Shown one piece after another: positions 45,540 through 54,500 of a DNA stretch of 64,000 nucleotides (position 1 is the first letter of the stretch; every line of letters starts with the position of its first letter). This stretch comes from Bacteroides xylanisolvens XB1A. Lineage in GTDB: Bacteria > Bacteroidota > Bacteroidia > Bacteroidales > Bacteroidaceae. The DNA lies in NCBI RefSeq assembly GCF_000210075.1, contig NC_021017.1:3625693-3689692 (forward strand), given 5' to 3'. The notes beneath the pieces were generated by a model. The model was given only the letters and a program-made list of their open reading frames with translations, did not search any database and was not told the DNA's origin. Position numbers and translations under genes: made by a program.

Positions 45540-48005
45540 ATGAGAAATTTATTCCTGTTTTTAGTTGTCTTGTTTTTGTCGTTTCAGCAAGTCACTTTAG
45601 CTGCAATCAAAGAAATGACGAGTACCCCCGATTCGGTTTATCTCTTTTCCTTTGCCACTTCCGGAGACGACGGACGTAGCGGGCTTCGTTTTGCCTGGAG
45701 CATGGATAAGGAAAACTGGTTTGAAGTCGGCCGGAACTACGGATATCTCCGGTGTGATTACAGCCGTTGGGGATCACAGAAGAAAATGCTCGACCCTTAT
45801 TTGAAACAGTCGCCCGCTGGCGAATGGATATGTACCTGGAAATTGAATGATCGTGATGGATACGGTCAGGCCACTTCTAAAGACTTGATAAACTGGACCA
45901 GCCAGAAATATCCCCGTACTACTTCCGATTTTGACGGAACAAGAGTGAAAGCCGTAGTTGCCGGAGAGGAGCAGAAAGGAACTATCAACCGGGTAGCGTG
46001 GACTTTGGTAGATGGATTAAATAAGAACTATGGCTGGAATCAATATCGGAACTCATTGCATGAAGAACGTCCGGTGCAGGATGGAGAACGTTTTGCCGGT
46101 TTGAAGCCTGTAAATGCAATGGTCACCGTACAGCCCGAACGTGCCAAAGACATCAGCGATGTCTTGTTGGGTGTCTTCTTTGAAGATATTAATTATTCGG
46201 CAGACGGAGGACTCTATGCAGAGCTGATCCAGAACCGTGATTTCGAATACGACCCTTCAGACAGGGAAGGGGATAAGAACTGGAATAGTACTCATTCCTG
46301 GACATTGAAAGGAGATAAAACCACTTTCACCATTAACACTACCGATCCTATTCATGCCAATAATCCACATTATGCCGTATTGAATGTAGAACGACCGGGA
46401 GCCGCGTTAGAAAATACAGGCTTTGATGGTATCGCGCTGAATGTCGGAGAGAAATATGACTTTTCCATATTTGCGAGGGTTCCGCAGGGGCAATCAAACA
46501 AATTGCAGGTTCGTTTGGTAGATGGAGAAGGAAATATATGTGGAGAGACTTCTCTGACTGTATCTTCCCGGCAATGGAAAACGTATAAAACAGTGATTAC
46601 TGCCAAAGCAACCGCAGATACTCGCCTCGAAATCATTCCCCAATCTGCTGGAGAATTGAATCTGGATATGATTTCCCTATTTCCGCAGCATACATTTAAA
46701 GGACGCAAGAACGGACTCCGCAAGGATCTGGCTCAAGTGTTAGCTGACATTCATCCCCGTTTCATCCGTTTTCCCGGTGGCTGTGTGGCTCATGGTGATG
46801 GTCTGAAGAATATCTATCAATGGAAAAACACAGTCGGTCCGTTAGAAGCAAGAAAGGCGCAACGTAACCTTTGGGGATATCATCAAAGCATGGGACTGGG
46901 ATATTTTGAATATTTCCAATTCTGCGAAGATATTGGCGCAGAACCGCTTCCGGTATTGGCAGCCGGTGTTCCTTGCCAGAACTCTGCCTGTCACGGTGAC
47001 TTGAGAGGCGGGCAGCAAGGCGGTATCCCAATGAGCGAAATGGGTGCTTATATTCAGGATATTCTTGATCTGATAGAGTGGGCAAACGGCGACGCTAAGA
47101 AGACAAAGTGGGGAAAGGTACGTGCCGAAGCAGGCCATCCGAAACCTTTTAATCTGAAATACATTGGCATCGGAAATGAAGATCTCATCACCGATATCTT
47201 CGAAGAACGTTTTACAATGATATTTAATGCCATCAAAGAAAAATATCCTGAAATGGTCGTTGTAGGTACAGTAGGACCGTTCAATGAAGGAACAGACTAC
47301 GTAGAAGGATGGAAACTGGCCGACAAACTGGGTGTGCCGATGGTGGACGAACATTATTATCAGACTCCGGGATGGTTCCTGAACAATCAGGATTTCTACG
47401 ATAAATACGACCGTTCGAAAAAGACAAAAGTATACCTGGGCGAATATGCGACTCATATCCCGGGACGAAAAGCGAATATCGAAACTGCACTGACGGAAGC
47501 TCTTTATCTTGCTGCCTTGGAACGCAATGGAGACGTTGTACACATGACTTCCTATGCTCCTCTTCTCGCCAAAGAAGGACATACCCAATGGAATCCGGAT
47601 TTGATTTACTTCAATAACCGGGAAGTGAAACCTACCACCGGATATTATGTGCAGAAACTCTACGGACAGAATGCCGGAAACGAATATTTGCCGTCGAAGA
47701 TCACTTTGGATAATAAAGACGATAAAGTGCAGAAACGTTTTGCTTCTTCCATTGTCCGCGATTCGGCAAGTGGAGATGTGATTGTAAAGTTGGTCAACTT
47801 ACTTCCAGTAGAGGTTAATACCCATGTCGACCTTTCCGGAATCGGTGTGATACAGCCTTCTGCAAAGAGAACCGTACTGACCGGTAAACCGGCAGATACT
47901 CCGCTACCTGTTGAAGATACGGTGGAAGTGGCAGAAAAGTTTGATTGCCAATTGTCTGCCTACTCTTTTACGGTGATCCGGATAAAAAAGGCAAATGAGA
48001 AATAA
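45540..48005 (+). CDS. GH51 alpha-L-arabinofuranosidase with an N-terminal propeller fragment, secreted
   Basis: An 821-residue protein with signal peptide (1-21, ending QVTLAA). Residues about 28-165 resemble propeller blades of the GH43 type (SVYLFSFATSGDDGRSGLRF, GYGQATSKDLINWTSQKYP) but are too short for a complete fold. A GH51 domain follows: GVFFEDINYSADGGLYAELI, a CBM4/9-like insert about 250-385 (WTLKGDKTTFTINT), FIRFPGGCVAHGDGL, the acid/base Glu547 in YIGIGNEDLI, and the nucleophile Glu635 in VYLGEYATH. It releases alpha-L-arabinofuranose from arabinan, arabinoxylan or arabinogalactan. It is 27-36 bases before GH97 and shares its transcript. Confidence 0.94.
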   Translation: MRNLFLFLVVLFLSFQQVTLAAIKEMTSTPDSVYLFSFATSGDDGRSGLRFAWSMDKENWFEVGRNYGYLRCDYSRWGSQKKMLDPYLKQSPAGEWICTWKLNDRDGYGQATSKDLINWTSQKYPRTTSDFDGTRVKAVVAGEEQKGTINRVAWTLVDGLNKNYGWNQYRNSLHEERPVQDGERFAGLKPVNAMVTVQPERAKDISDVLLGVFFEDINYSADGGLYAELIQNRDFEYDPSDREGDKNWNSTHSWTLKGDKTTFTINTTDPIHANNPHYAVLNVERPGAALENTGFDGIALNVGEKYDFSIFARVPQGQSNKLQVRLVDGEGNICGETSLTVSSRQWKTYKTVITAKATADTRLEIIPQSAGELNLDMISLFPQHTFKGRKNGLRKDLAQVLADIHPRFIRFPGGCVAHGDGLKNIYQWKNTVGPLEARKAQRNLWGYHQSMGLGYFEYFQFCEDIGAEPLPVLAAGVPCQNSACHGDLRGGQQGGIPMSEMGAYIQDILDLIEWANGDAKKTKWGKVRAEAGHPKPFNLKYIGIGNEDLITDIFEERFTMIFNAIKEKYPEMVVVGTVGPFNEGTDYVEGWKLADKLGVPMVDEHYYQTPGWFLNNQDFYDKYDRSKKTKVYLGEYATHIPGRKANIETALTEALYLAALERNGDVVHMTSYAPLLAKEGHTQWNPDLIYFNNREVKPTTGYYVQKLYGQNAGNEYLPSKITLDNKDDKVQKRFASSIVRDSASGDVIVKLVNLLPVEVNTHVDLSGIGVIQPSAKRTVLTGKPADTPLPVEDTVEVAEKFDCQLSAYSFTVIRIKKANEK

Positions 48006-48041
48006 CAGGAAATAAATGAAGAACATAATAACATGAATAAT

Positions 48042-49991
48042 ATGAAGAAGATAATAAGCACTCTACTGGTGGCTGGTTGCTGTCTGACTTCGCTGATGGC
48101 ACAAGACGTGGTCGTGAAAGGACCGGATGAAAAACTGCAATTGGTTGTCTTTACTTCTCCTACCGAAAAGCCAAGTTATTCCATTACCTATAATGGGAAA
48201 ACCATGCTGGAGAAATCACCTTTGGGTATGAACACGAATATCGGTGACTTTGCTAAAGGAATGAAACTGACAGGGCATACGGTCACCCCGATTGATACTG
48301 TCTACCATCAGGATCGTATTAAAACCTCACAAGTGTATTATCAGGCAAACGAGCTGAACTGTCATTTTGAGAATCCGAAAGGGCAGAAAATAGACGTTGT
48401 CTTTCGTGTCAGCAACAATGATGTAGCTTTCCGTTATATTCTGCCGCGTCAAGATGGAAAAGGAAGTGTAACGGTGACTGCCGAAGAAACCGGTTTCCGT
48501 TTTCCGCAACAGACTACTACTTTCTTGTGTCCGCAAAGCGATGCTATGATAGGATGGAAGCGTACAAAACCCAGTTATGAGGAAGAATACAAGGCAGATG
48601 CTCCGATGAGTGACCGTTCCCAGTACGGGCATGGTTACACATTCCCTTGCCTGTTCCGTATTGGTGACGATGGTTGGGTGCTGGTTAGCGAGACAGGAGT
48701 GGACAGTCGATATTGCGGCTCACGTTTAAGCGATGTGAGCGAAGGTAATCTGTATACGATTGCTTTCCCGATGGCAGAAGAAAATAATGGCAACGGAACG
48801 GTTGCTCCGGCATTTGCCTTGCCGGGAGCTACTCCCTGGCGTACCATCACTGTCGGCGAGACTTTGAAACCGATTGTGGAAACAACTGTTGCGTGGGATG
48901 TCGTGCGTCCTCTTTATGAAACAAAATATGACTACCGTTTCGGACGCGGCACATGGAGCTGGATTCTTTGGCAGGATGGTAGTATCAACTATGACGATCA
49001 GGTGCGATATATTGATTTTGCTGCGGCAATGGGATATGAGTATGCGTTGATTGATAACTGGTGGGATACGAACATCGGTCGTGACCGCATGAAGTCTTTG
49101 GTAGAATACGCACGTAGTAAAGGCGTGGAACTCTTCTTATGGTATAGCTCTTCCGGTTATTGGAATGATATTGAGCAAGGACCGGTTAATCACATGGACA
49201 ACGCCATTATTCGCAAACGGGAGATGAAATGGTTACAGAGTCTTGGAGTAAAAGGCATTAAAGTCGATTTCTTTGGTGGCGACAAGCAAGAAACGATGCG
49301 CCTGTATGAAGATATCTTGAGTGATGCCGACGATCACGGCCTGATGGTGATCTTCCACGGTTGTACAATCCCTCGCGGATGGGAACGCATGTATCCGAAT
49401 TATGTAGGTAGTGAAGCCGTACTGGCATCCGAGAATATGGTATTCAACCAGCATTTCTGCGATAAAGAGGCTTTCAATGCTTGTCTGCATCCGTTTATCC
49501 GCAATACGGTGGGTAGCATGGAATTTGGCGGCTGTTTCCTGAACAAACGGCTGAACCGCAACAATGACGGAGGAACTACGCGTCGCACTACTGATATATT
49601 TCAATTAGCCACTACCGTGTTATTCCAGAATCCGGTACAGAACTTTGCACTTGCCCCCAACAACCTGAAAGATGTTTCCCCTGTTTGCATGGACTATATG
49701 AAAACGATTCCTACCACGTGGGATGAGACGTGTTTCATTGACGGATATCCGGGGAAATATGTAGTCTTGGCACGTCGTCACGGTGGCACTTGGTATGTGG
49801 CGGCCATTAATGCAGGAAAAGAAACATTGAAGTTGAAACTGGATTTAGAGATGTTTGCCGGAAAAACAGTTTCTCTGTATAAGGATGATAAAAAAGGAGC
49901 ACCACAGCTAGTGCCGTTGAAAGTAAAAGAGAACGGTAAAGTACAGCTGGAGATTCTTCCGCAGGGAGGTGCTGTATTGGTAAACAAATAG
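48042..49991 (+). CDS. GH97 glycosidase of the retaining (Asp-nucleophile) type, secreted
   Basis: A 649-residue protein from MKKIISTLLVAGCCLTSLMAQ, a signal peptide (an upstream ATG adds three residues). N-terminal beta-sandwich (about 20-280), then a catalytic barrel: GTWSWILWQDGSINYDDQ, YEYALIDNWWDTNIGRDRM, LFLWYSSSGYWND and GVKGIKVDFFGGDKQET. The Asp near residue 409 in KVDFFGG matches the nucleophile of retaining GH97 enzymes, which act on alpha-galactosides or beta-L-arabinopyranosides. Inverting SusB-type enzymes lack it. MVIFHGCTIPRGWERMYPN and EAVLASENM complete the site. Next to GH51, beta-L-arabinopyranosidase or alpha-galactosidase is likely. Confidence 0.93.
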   Translation: MKKIISTLLVAGCCLTSLMAQDVVVKGPDEKLQLVVFTSPTEKPSYSITYNGKTMLEKSPLGMNTNIGDFAKGMKLTGHTVTPIDTVYHQDRIKTSQVYYQANELNCHFENPKGQKIDVVFRVSNNDVAFRYILPRQDGKGSVTVTAEETGFRFPQQTTTFLCPQSDAMIGWKRTKPSYEEEYKADAPMSDRSQYGHGYTFPCLFRIGDDGWVLVSETGVDSRYCGSRLSDVSEGNLYTIAFPMAEENNGNGTVAPAFALPGATPWRTITVGETLKPIVETTVAWDVVRPLYETKYDYRFGRGTWSWILWQDGSINYDDQVRYIDFAAAMGYEYALIDNWWDTNIGRDRMKSLVEYARSKGVELFLWYSSSGYWNDIEQGPVNHMDNAIIRKREMKWLQSLGVKGIKVDFFGGDKQETMRLYEDILSDADDHGLMVIFHGCTIPRGWERMYPNYVGSEAVLASENMVFNQHFCDKEAFNACLHPFIRNTVGSMEFGGCFLNKRLNRNNDGGTTRRTTDIFQLATTVLFQNPVQNFALAPNNLKDVSPVCMDYMKTIPTTWDETCFIDGYPGKYVVLARRHGGTWYVAAINAGKETLKLKLDLEMFAGKTVSLYKDDKKGAPQLVPLKVKENGKVQLEILPQGGAVLVNK

Positions 49992-50428
49992 ATGATAGTT
50001 CTACCGTTTGTTGTGGGATCATGTGGCAATGATTGTTCGGTAAAAGTTTGATAGAATCAATATTTATAGCATAATTTATGTAGCACTTTTTATGCTACAC
50101 AAATTGTGCTATGAATAATTGCTTGAATATAAACAATATAGACTGCTTTCTTTATTCTTTGAATGAAATCATATTTGAGAAATGTTTCGTGGATATAATT
50201 CATTCAGTTGTGGTTGCAGACATTGCCTTACGCTGGTATACTAAAATAATCATATTCAAGAAAAGACCCTTCACCTTTCACAATGCCCTGTTCATCGTCA
50301 TTAGCGGGTGAAGGGCTGGCTTTCACCTTCCTTTCACCTTTCTACCCTGGCTTTTACAGCTGTCTAGTCTGCTAAATCTTTTATCTATAGCTGGCAGGAG
50401 AAGTATTAATAGATGGCTTCCAGACTAT

Positions 50429-50662
50429 TATAAGAAAACTTCTTTTCTATAAGGGACAAACTTCCTTTGTATAGGACCTAAACTTCTTTTGCATTATAAG
50501 AAAACTATAAATGCAAGCTTTGATTATATAAATGCAAGTTCCATTTATATAATTGCAAGTTTTGTTTTTATAAACGCAACTTTCATTTATAGATTGCATT
50601 TATTGAAAAGTAAGTTTACATACTGGTAGTAGGAAGTTTACCTATAATCAAAAGAAAGTTTG
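50429..50662. repeat. 21-22 bp periodic array of AAACTT, GCAAG and AAGTTT motifs
   Basis: AAACTT (last copy AAACTA) occurs at 50436, 50458, 50480 and 50502, exactly 22 bp apart. GCAAG (last two copies GCAAC, GCATT) occurs at 50513, 50534, 50555, 50576 and 50596, 21 bp apart with a final step of 20. AAGTTT occurs at 50612, 50634 and 50656, exactly 22 bp apart. AAGTTT is nearly the reverse complement of the first motif (AAACTT). Units are joined by AT-rich TATAA/TATAG segments. No spacers or repeats of CRISPR type are present. Confidence 0.85.
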
Positions 50663-51017
50663 TTATTAATGAAAGAGAGGGTAGTTAGTAATGGATAAGG
50701 AAGCAGGTCAGGTATGTCTTCAGAAGCATAGATAGAGAAGTGCCATATAGGATTAGGAAACCGGACTATCAGAAAAGCATTTTATGTGTATATATAAATG
50801 ACCTGCTCGACCAGAAAATCACTTTGTGTTGAAATCGGGTAGGTTCTTTTTATTGAGTGAACTGATAGGTGAAATCCCTATCCCTATCGTATTATATGGT
50901 AAACGCAGGCTAAAATTGAAGTGCAAATGCTCCGTAATATGATACATTTAGCGGAGAATGATTGTTTTTTAGTCCTTTTTTGACACATAAGTGTACCTTT
51001 ATATTTAATGTATCATC

Positions 51018-51025
51018 TATCTTTG
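51018..51025 (+). promoter_or_regulatory. Bacteroides -7 box for the GH43-BNR operon
   Basis: TATCTTTG, a perfect TAnnTTTG, 25 bases before the ATG at 51051. Confidence 0.55.
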
Positions 51026-51050
51026 TAAACAAGAAATCTTATTTAATATC

Positions 51051-52097
51051 ATGAATATGAATAGACATTGCAGAATAATCAAGTGTATATTATCAGGAGT
51101 CGTTTGCGCGTTGTTATTGCCTGTATCAATGCAGGCACAAAAGAACACAGCATTTATCCCCGGACAAGTGTGGAATGATACGGATGGAAATCCGATCAAT
51201 GCCCATGGTGGCGGACTTCTTTATCACAATGGTACTTACTATTGGTATGGTGAATACAAGAAAGGAAAAACGATTTTGCCGGACTGGGCTACGTGGGAGT
51301 GTTATCGTACAGACGTGACCGGAGTCGGTTGTTACTCCTCTAAAGACTTGCTGAATTGGAAATTTGAAGGAATTGTGCTTTCGGCAGTCAAAGACGATCC
51401 GAATCATGACCTGCATCCCTCCAAGGTGTTGGAACGTCCGAAAGTCATCTTTAATAAGAAGACCGGTAAGTTTGTAATGTGGGCACATGTGGAAAGCGCC
51501 GATTACAGTAAGGCTTGTGCTGGCGTGGCGGTTGCCGATTCTCCTGTCGGACCGTTCGTCTATCAGGGAAGTTTCCGTCCGAACAATGCGATGAGCCGCG
51601 ACCAGACAGTTTTTGTGGATGATGACGGACGTGCTTATCAGTTCTATTCTTCGGAAAATAATGAAACTATGTATATTAGTCTTTTGACTGATGATTACCT
51701 GAAACCCAGCGGACGGTTTACTCGCAATTTTGTCAAAGAGTCTCGTGAAGCTCCGGCTGTGTTTAAATATAATGGTAAATACTATATGTTAAGCTCCGGT
51801 TGCACAGGCTGGGATCCGAATGTGGCCGAAATAGCAGTGGCCGATTCTATTATGGGAACGTGGAAAACGATCGGTAATCCTTGTACGGGACCGGATGCGG
51901 ATAAAACGTTTTACGCGCAGAGTACTTACGTTCAGCCTGTTATCGGAAAGAAGGACGCATACATTGCTATGTTCGACCGCTGGAAAAAGAAAGACTTGGA
52001 AGACTCCCGCTATGTATGGCTGCCTGTACTTGTAAAAGACGGGAAGATAACAATTCCCTGGCATGAAAAATGGACTCTTTCCATCTTTGACAAATAA
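51051..52097 (+). CDS. GH43-like five-bladed propeller glycosidase, secreted
   Basis: A 348-residue protein with signal peptide (about 1-28, ending SMQAQ). GH43-type motifs are VWNDTDGNPINAHGGGLLYH with the N-terminal catalytic region, YYWYGEYKKGK, GVGCYSSKDLLNWKFEG, VLERPKVIFNKKTGKFVMW, MSRDQTVFVDDDGRAYQFYS and SREAPAVFKYNGKYYMLSSGCTGWDPN. The AHGGG and SREAP segments resemble the GH43 group that includes exo-beta-1,3-galactosidases and some arabinofuranosidases acting on arabinogalactan. Exact specificity is not decidable by eye. It is transcribed with the BNR protein 15 bases downstream. Confidence 0.85.
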   Translation: MNMNRHCRIIKCILSGVVCALLLPVSMQAQKNTAFIPGQVWNDTDGNPINAHGGGLLYHNGTYYWYGEYKKGKTILPDWATWECYRTDVTGVGCYSSKDLLNWKFEGIVLSAVKDDPNHDLHPSKVLERPKVIFNKKTGKFVMWAHVESADYSKACAGVAVADSPVGPFVYQGSFRPNNAMSRDQTVFVDDDGRAYQFYSSENNETMYISLLTDDYLKPSGRFTRNFVKESREAPAVFKYNGKYYMLSSGCTGWDPNVAEIAVADSIMGTWKTIGNPCTGPDADKTFYAQSTYVQPVIGKKDAYIAMFDRWKKKDLEDSRYVWLPVLVKDGKITIPWHEKWTLSIFDK

Positions 52098-52111
52098 AAA
52101 AGAAGATAAGC

Positions 52112-53407
52112 ATGAAACGGATATTACTACTACTTTGCGGAATAATACTTGTTCCTACTCTTGTCTGTTCCCAGTGTTTGGTGGAAGTAGGAAAGGGATA
52201 TAGTTGTACTTCGGTCAATACTGCGGTCTTTCGCAATAACTCGCTGGTGACGCATGGTGATGAACAATATATCAGTTATTACGATAACGACGGCTATCTG
52301 ATACTTGGAAAACGGAAACTGGATTCGAAACAATGGACTTTACACCATACCCAATATCAGGGAAATGTAAAGGATGCTCATAATGTAATCAGTATGATGG
52401 TGGACGGAGAAGGTTACATACACGTGTCTTTCGATCATCATGGACATAAACTGAATTATTGCCGGAGCATTGCTCCCGGTTCTCTGAAACTGGGAGATAA
52501 AATACCGATGACCGGAATTGATGAAGGAAATGTAACCTATCCGGAGTTTTATTCTTTATCCGGAGGAGATTTACTGTTTGTTTATCGTTCCGGTTCTTCC
52601 GGTCGTGGTAACTTGGTGATGAACCGTTATTCGCTGAAAGAACATAAATGGACTCGTGTGCAGGATATACTGATTGATGGAGAAAATAAACGGAATGCTT
52701 ATTGGCAAATGTATGTCGATGAGAAAGGAACCATCCATCTTTCGTGGGTGTGGCGCGAAAGCTGGCATGTGGAAACAAACCATGATATATGTTATGCCCG
52801 TTCGTTTGATAATGGAGTGACTTGGTATAAATCAAGTGGAGAGCAATATGAACTTCCTATCCGATTGTCTAATGCAGAGTATGCCTGTCGTTTGCCTCAA
52901 AACTGTGAGTTGATTAATCAGACAAGTATGAGTGCCGATGCAGAAGGAAATCCGTATATAGCTACTTATTGGCGGGACTCCGATAGTGACGTGCCCCAAT
53001 ACCGTATCGTCTGGAATGACGGGAAAGTATGGCATCAACGGCAGATCACAGATCGCAAAACACCTTTTACCTTGAAGGGTGGCGGTACGAAAATGATACC
53101 TATTGCCCGTCCGCGTATTGTGGTAGAGGGTGGGGAAGTCTTTTATATTTTCCGCGACGAAGAACGGGGAAGCCGTGTATCGATGGTACATGCGTCCGAC
53201 GTCGGCATTAGTAAATGGACGATAACGGATTTGACCGACTTTTCCGTGGATGCCTGGGAACCGTCTCATGATACGGAACTCTGGAAGAAACAGCGGAAGC
53301 TCCATCTCTTTGTGCAACACACCCGTCAGGGAGATGGTGAACGTACAGCGGAAATTGACCCTCAAATGGTATATGTATTAGAAACAGATATGAATATAAA
53401 TAAGTAA
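52112..53407 (+). CDS. Secreted BNR-repeat (BNR_4-type) protein, unknown activity
   Basis: A 431-residue protein with signal peptide (1-20, ending VPTLVCSQC). It is built of beta-propeller blades: GDEQYISYYDNDGYLILGKRK, GHNVISMM-like DAHNVISMMVDGEGYIHVSFDHHG, MYVDEKGTIHLSWVWRE, SFDNGVTWYKS, NPYIATYWRDSDSDVPQYRIV. The FDHHGHKLNY and TYWRD segments are typical of BNR_4 proteins, some of which are polysaccharide lyases or L-rhamnosidase-type hydrolases. Which residues are catalytic here cannot be told. Placed with GH43, GH51, GH97 and GH35, it may act on a rhamnose/glucuronate cap of arabinogalactan, but this is inference. Confidence 0.8.
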   Translation: MKRILLLLCGIILVPTLVCSQCLVEVGKGYSCTSVNTAVFRNNSLVTHGDEQYISYYDNDGYLILGKRKLDSKQWTLHHTQYQGNVKDAHNVISMMVDGEGYIHVSFDHHGHKLNYCRSIAPGSLKLGDKIPMTGIDEGNVTYPEFYSLSGGDLLFVYRSGSSGRGNLVMNRYSLKEHKWTRVQDILIDGENKRNAYWQMYVDEKGTIHLSWVWRESWHVETNHDICYARSFDNGVTWYKSSGEQYELPIRLSNAEYACRLPQNCELINQTSMSADAEGNPYIATYWRDSDSDVPQYRIVWNDGKVWHQRQITDRKTPFTLKGGGTKMIPIARPRIVVEGGEVFYIFRDEERGSRVSMVHASDVGISKWTITDLTDFSVDAWEPSHDTELWKKQRKLHLFVQHTRQGDGERTAEIDPQMVYVLETDMNINK

Positions 53408-53470
53408 AGATATGAAGGAATTATCTGCAACTCTTTTTTCGTACTCTTCCTAGGTGGTGTAATTCGTGTC

Positions 53471-54487
53471 TTAATTCATCATCAAGCTCATATATGGCTT
53501 TAACGGCTGGAGTATTCTATCGGTTAGTTCACTAATATTCATCTGTATATGTGTACCGGGCAGTCGCTCGGTACTATACATGCATTTCCCTTTACACAGA
53601 TAATAATAACCGTTATTTACCGACAGTTGTTTATCCGATAATTCCAACTGCATTTCATCTTCGGGGAAAGCCGCGGCATAGATTTGCAGCACTTCTTTGG
53701 CATTGATGATACGTGCCATGCCCAACGGATGTTGAGGCTGTTGATCTTCGGGAGGTAAGAGTTGAACCATGCACTTATATCCGGTGTGTTGCCTGATAGC
53801 ATACAATAGGCTATATTCCACATCTTTATCTTCAGCGCAAAGCTCATTGATAATGATATGTTTGTCTCCTTTATATATAATAGTCACCCCCTTGATTTCG
53901 TTTTCTTGTCTGGCTACAAATAAGTATCCTCCGCTGATGGCAAGATCAGTCATAATAACCTGAAAGTCTTCCAGCGTGTGCTGAATACAGCAAGCCCGTT
54001 CGGAAAGCTTCTTATTCAAATAAGAATAGATCTCCTCCTGAAACTCTGATACCACACTGACCGCTATCTCTTTAGCAGGAATAAACTCCGGCAAAACGAT
54101 CTCTTTAGTTGAATACTTGAATACGGAAGCATATCCCATGCGGGCATAATAGTCGAACAACCAGGGCTCTGCCGGTATCAATGTACTGAAATATACTCCA
54201 TTCCGCAGCATCCGGGCGAAAGACTGTGATAAGAGCTCTCGCATAACCCCTTTGCTTCGGAAATCGGGATGCGTACAGGCTCCTGAAATATAGGAAGTCT
54301 GCACTGTTTCTCCGCCGAAAGTCATCGGATAAGGAAGCAGCTGAAGCGCAGAGATTACCTCATCGCCACTTTGGATGGCGACATTCACCTCTGTTTTATA
54401 ACGCAGTCTGAAGTACATTTCAACGAATTCTTCACTATCGTCAAAACAGATTTTCCACAATGCTTTTACTTGCTCCTTTAACATCAT
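53471..54487 (-). CDS. GNAT acetyltransferase (Eis-like)
   Basis: A 338-residue protein. The N-terminal GNAT domain has LQLLPYPMTFGGETVQTSYI, then ISGACTHPDFRSKGVMRELL with the acetyl-CoA loop (R-x-x-G-V-M), and TLIPAEPWLFDYYARMGYA. This pattern is seen in Eis-like N-acetyltransferases, which add a second GNAT fold and a sterol-carrier-like C-terminal domain (about 250-335). The acceptor is unknown. It is the second gene of a pair, 13 bases after the DUF2156 gene on the minus strand. Confidence 0.88.
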   Translation of the reverse strand: MMLKEQVKALWKICFDDSEEFVEMYFRLRYKTEVNVAIQSGDEVISALQLLPYPMTFGGETVQTSYISGACTHPDFRSKGVMRELLSQSFARMLRNGVYFSTLIPAEPWLFDYYARMGYASVFKYSTKEIVLPEFIPAKEIAVSVVSEFQEEIYSYLNKKLSERACCIQHTLEDFQVIMTDLAISGGYLFVARQENEIKGVTIIYKGDKHIIINELCAEDKDVEYSLLYAIRQHTGYKCMVQLLPPEDQQPQHPLGMARIINAKEVLQIYAAAFPEDEMQLELSDKQLSVNNGYYYLCKGKCMYSTERLPGTHIQMNISELTDRILQPLKPYMSLMMN

Positions 54488-54500
54488 ATTTATAATGGAT

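Larger units (their letters stand above)
49992..51050. other. 1059-bp intergenic region between the GH97 and GH43 genes
   Basis: No gene is supported. Features seen are a terminator-like hairpin at 50066-50112 (ATAGCA... with TGCTAT, interrupted), a cluster of CTTTCACC / GGTGAAGG motifs at 50267-50340, a 21-22 bp periodic array at 50429-50662, and the -7 box for the next operon at 51018. The rest is AT-rich and featureless. Confidence 0.75.

Noticed and set aside
50111-50311. 66-codon open frame in the GH97-GH43 gap
   Set aside because: No recognisable domain, no -7 box in a sensible place, AT-driven composition, and the frame runs through the CTTTCACC repeat cluster.
50429-50662. Resemblance of the periodic array to a CRISPR array
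   Set aside because: Units are only 21-22 bp including spacer, the repeated motif is 5-7 bp and degenerate, and no cas gene is near.
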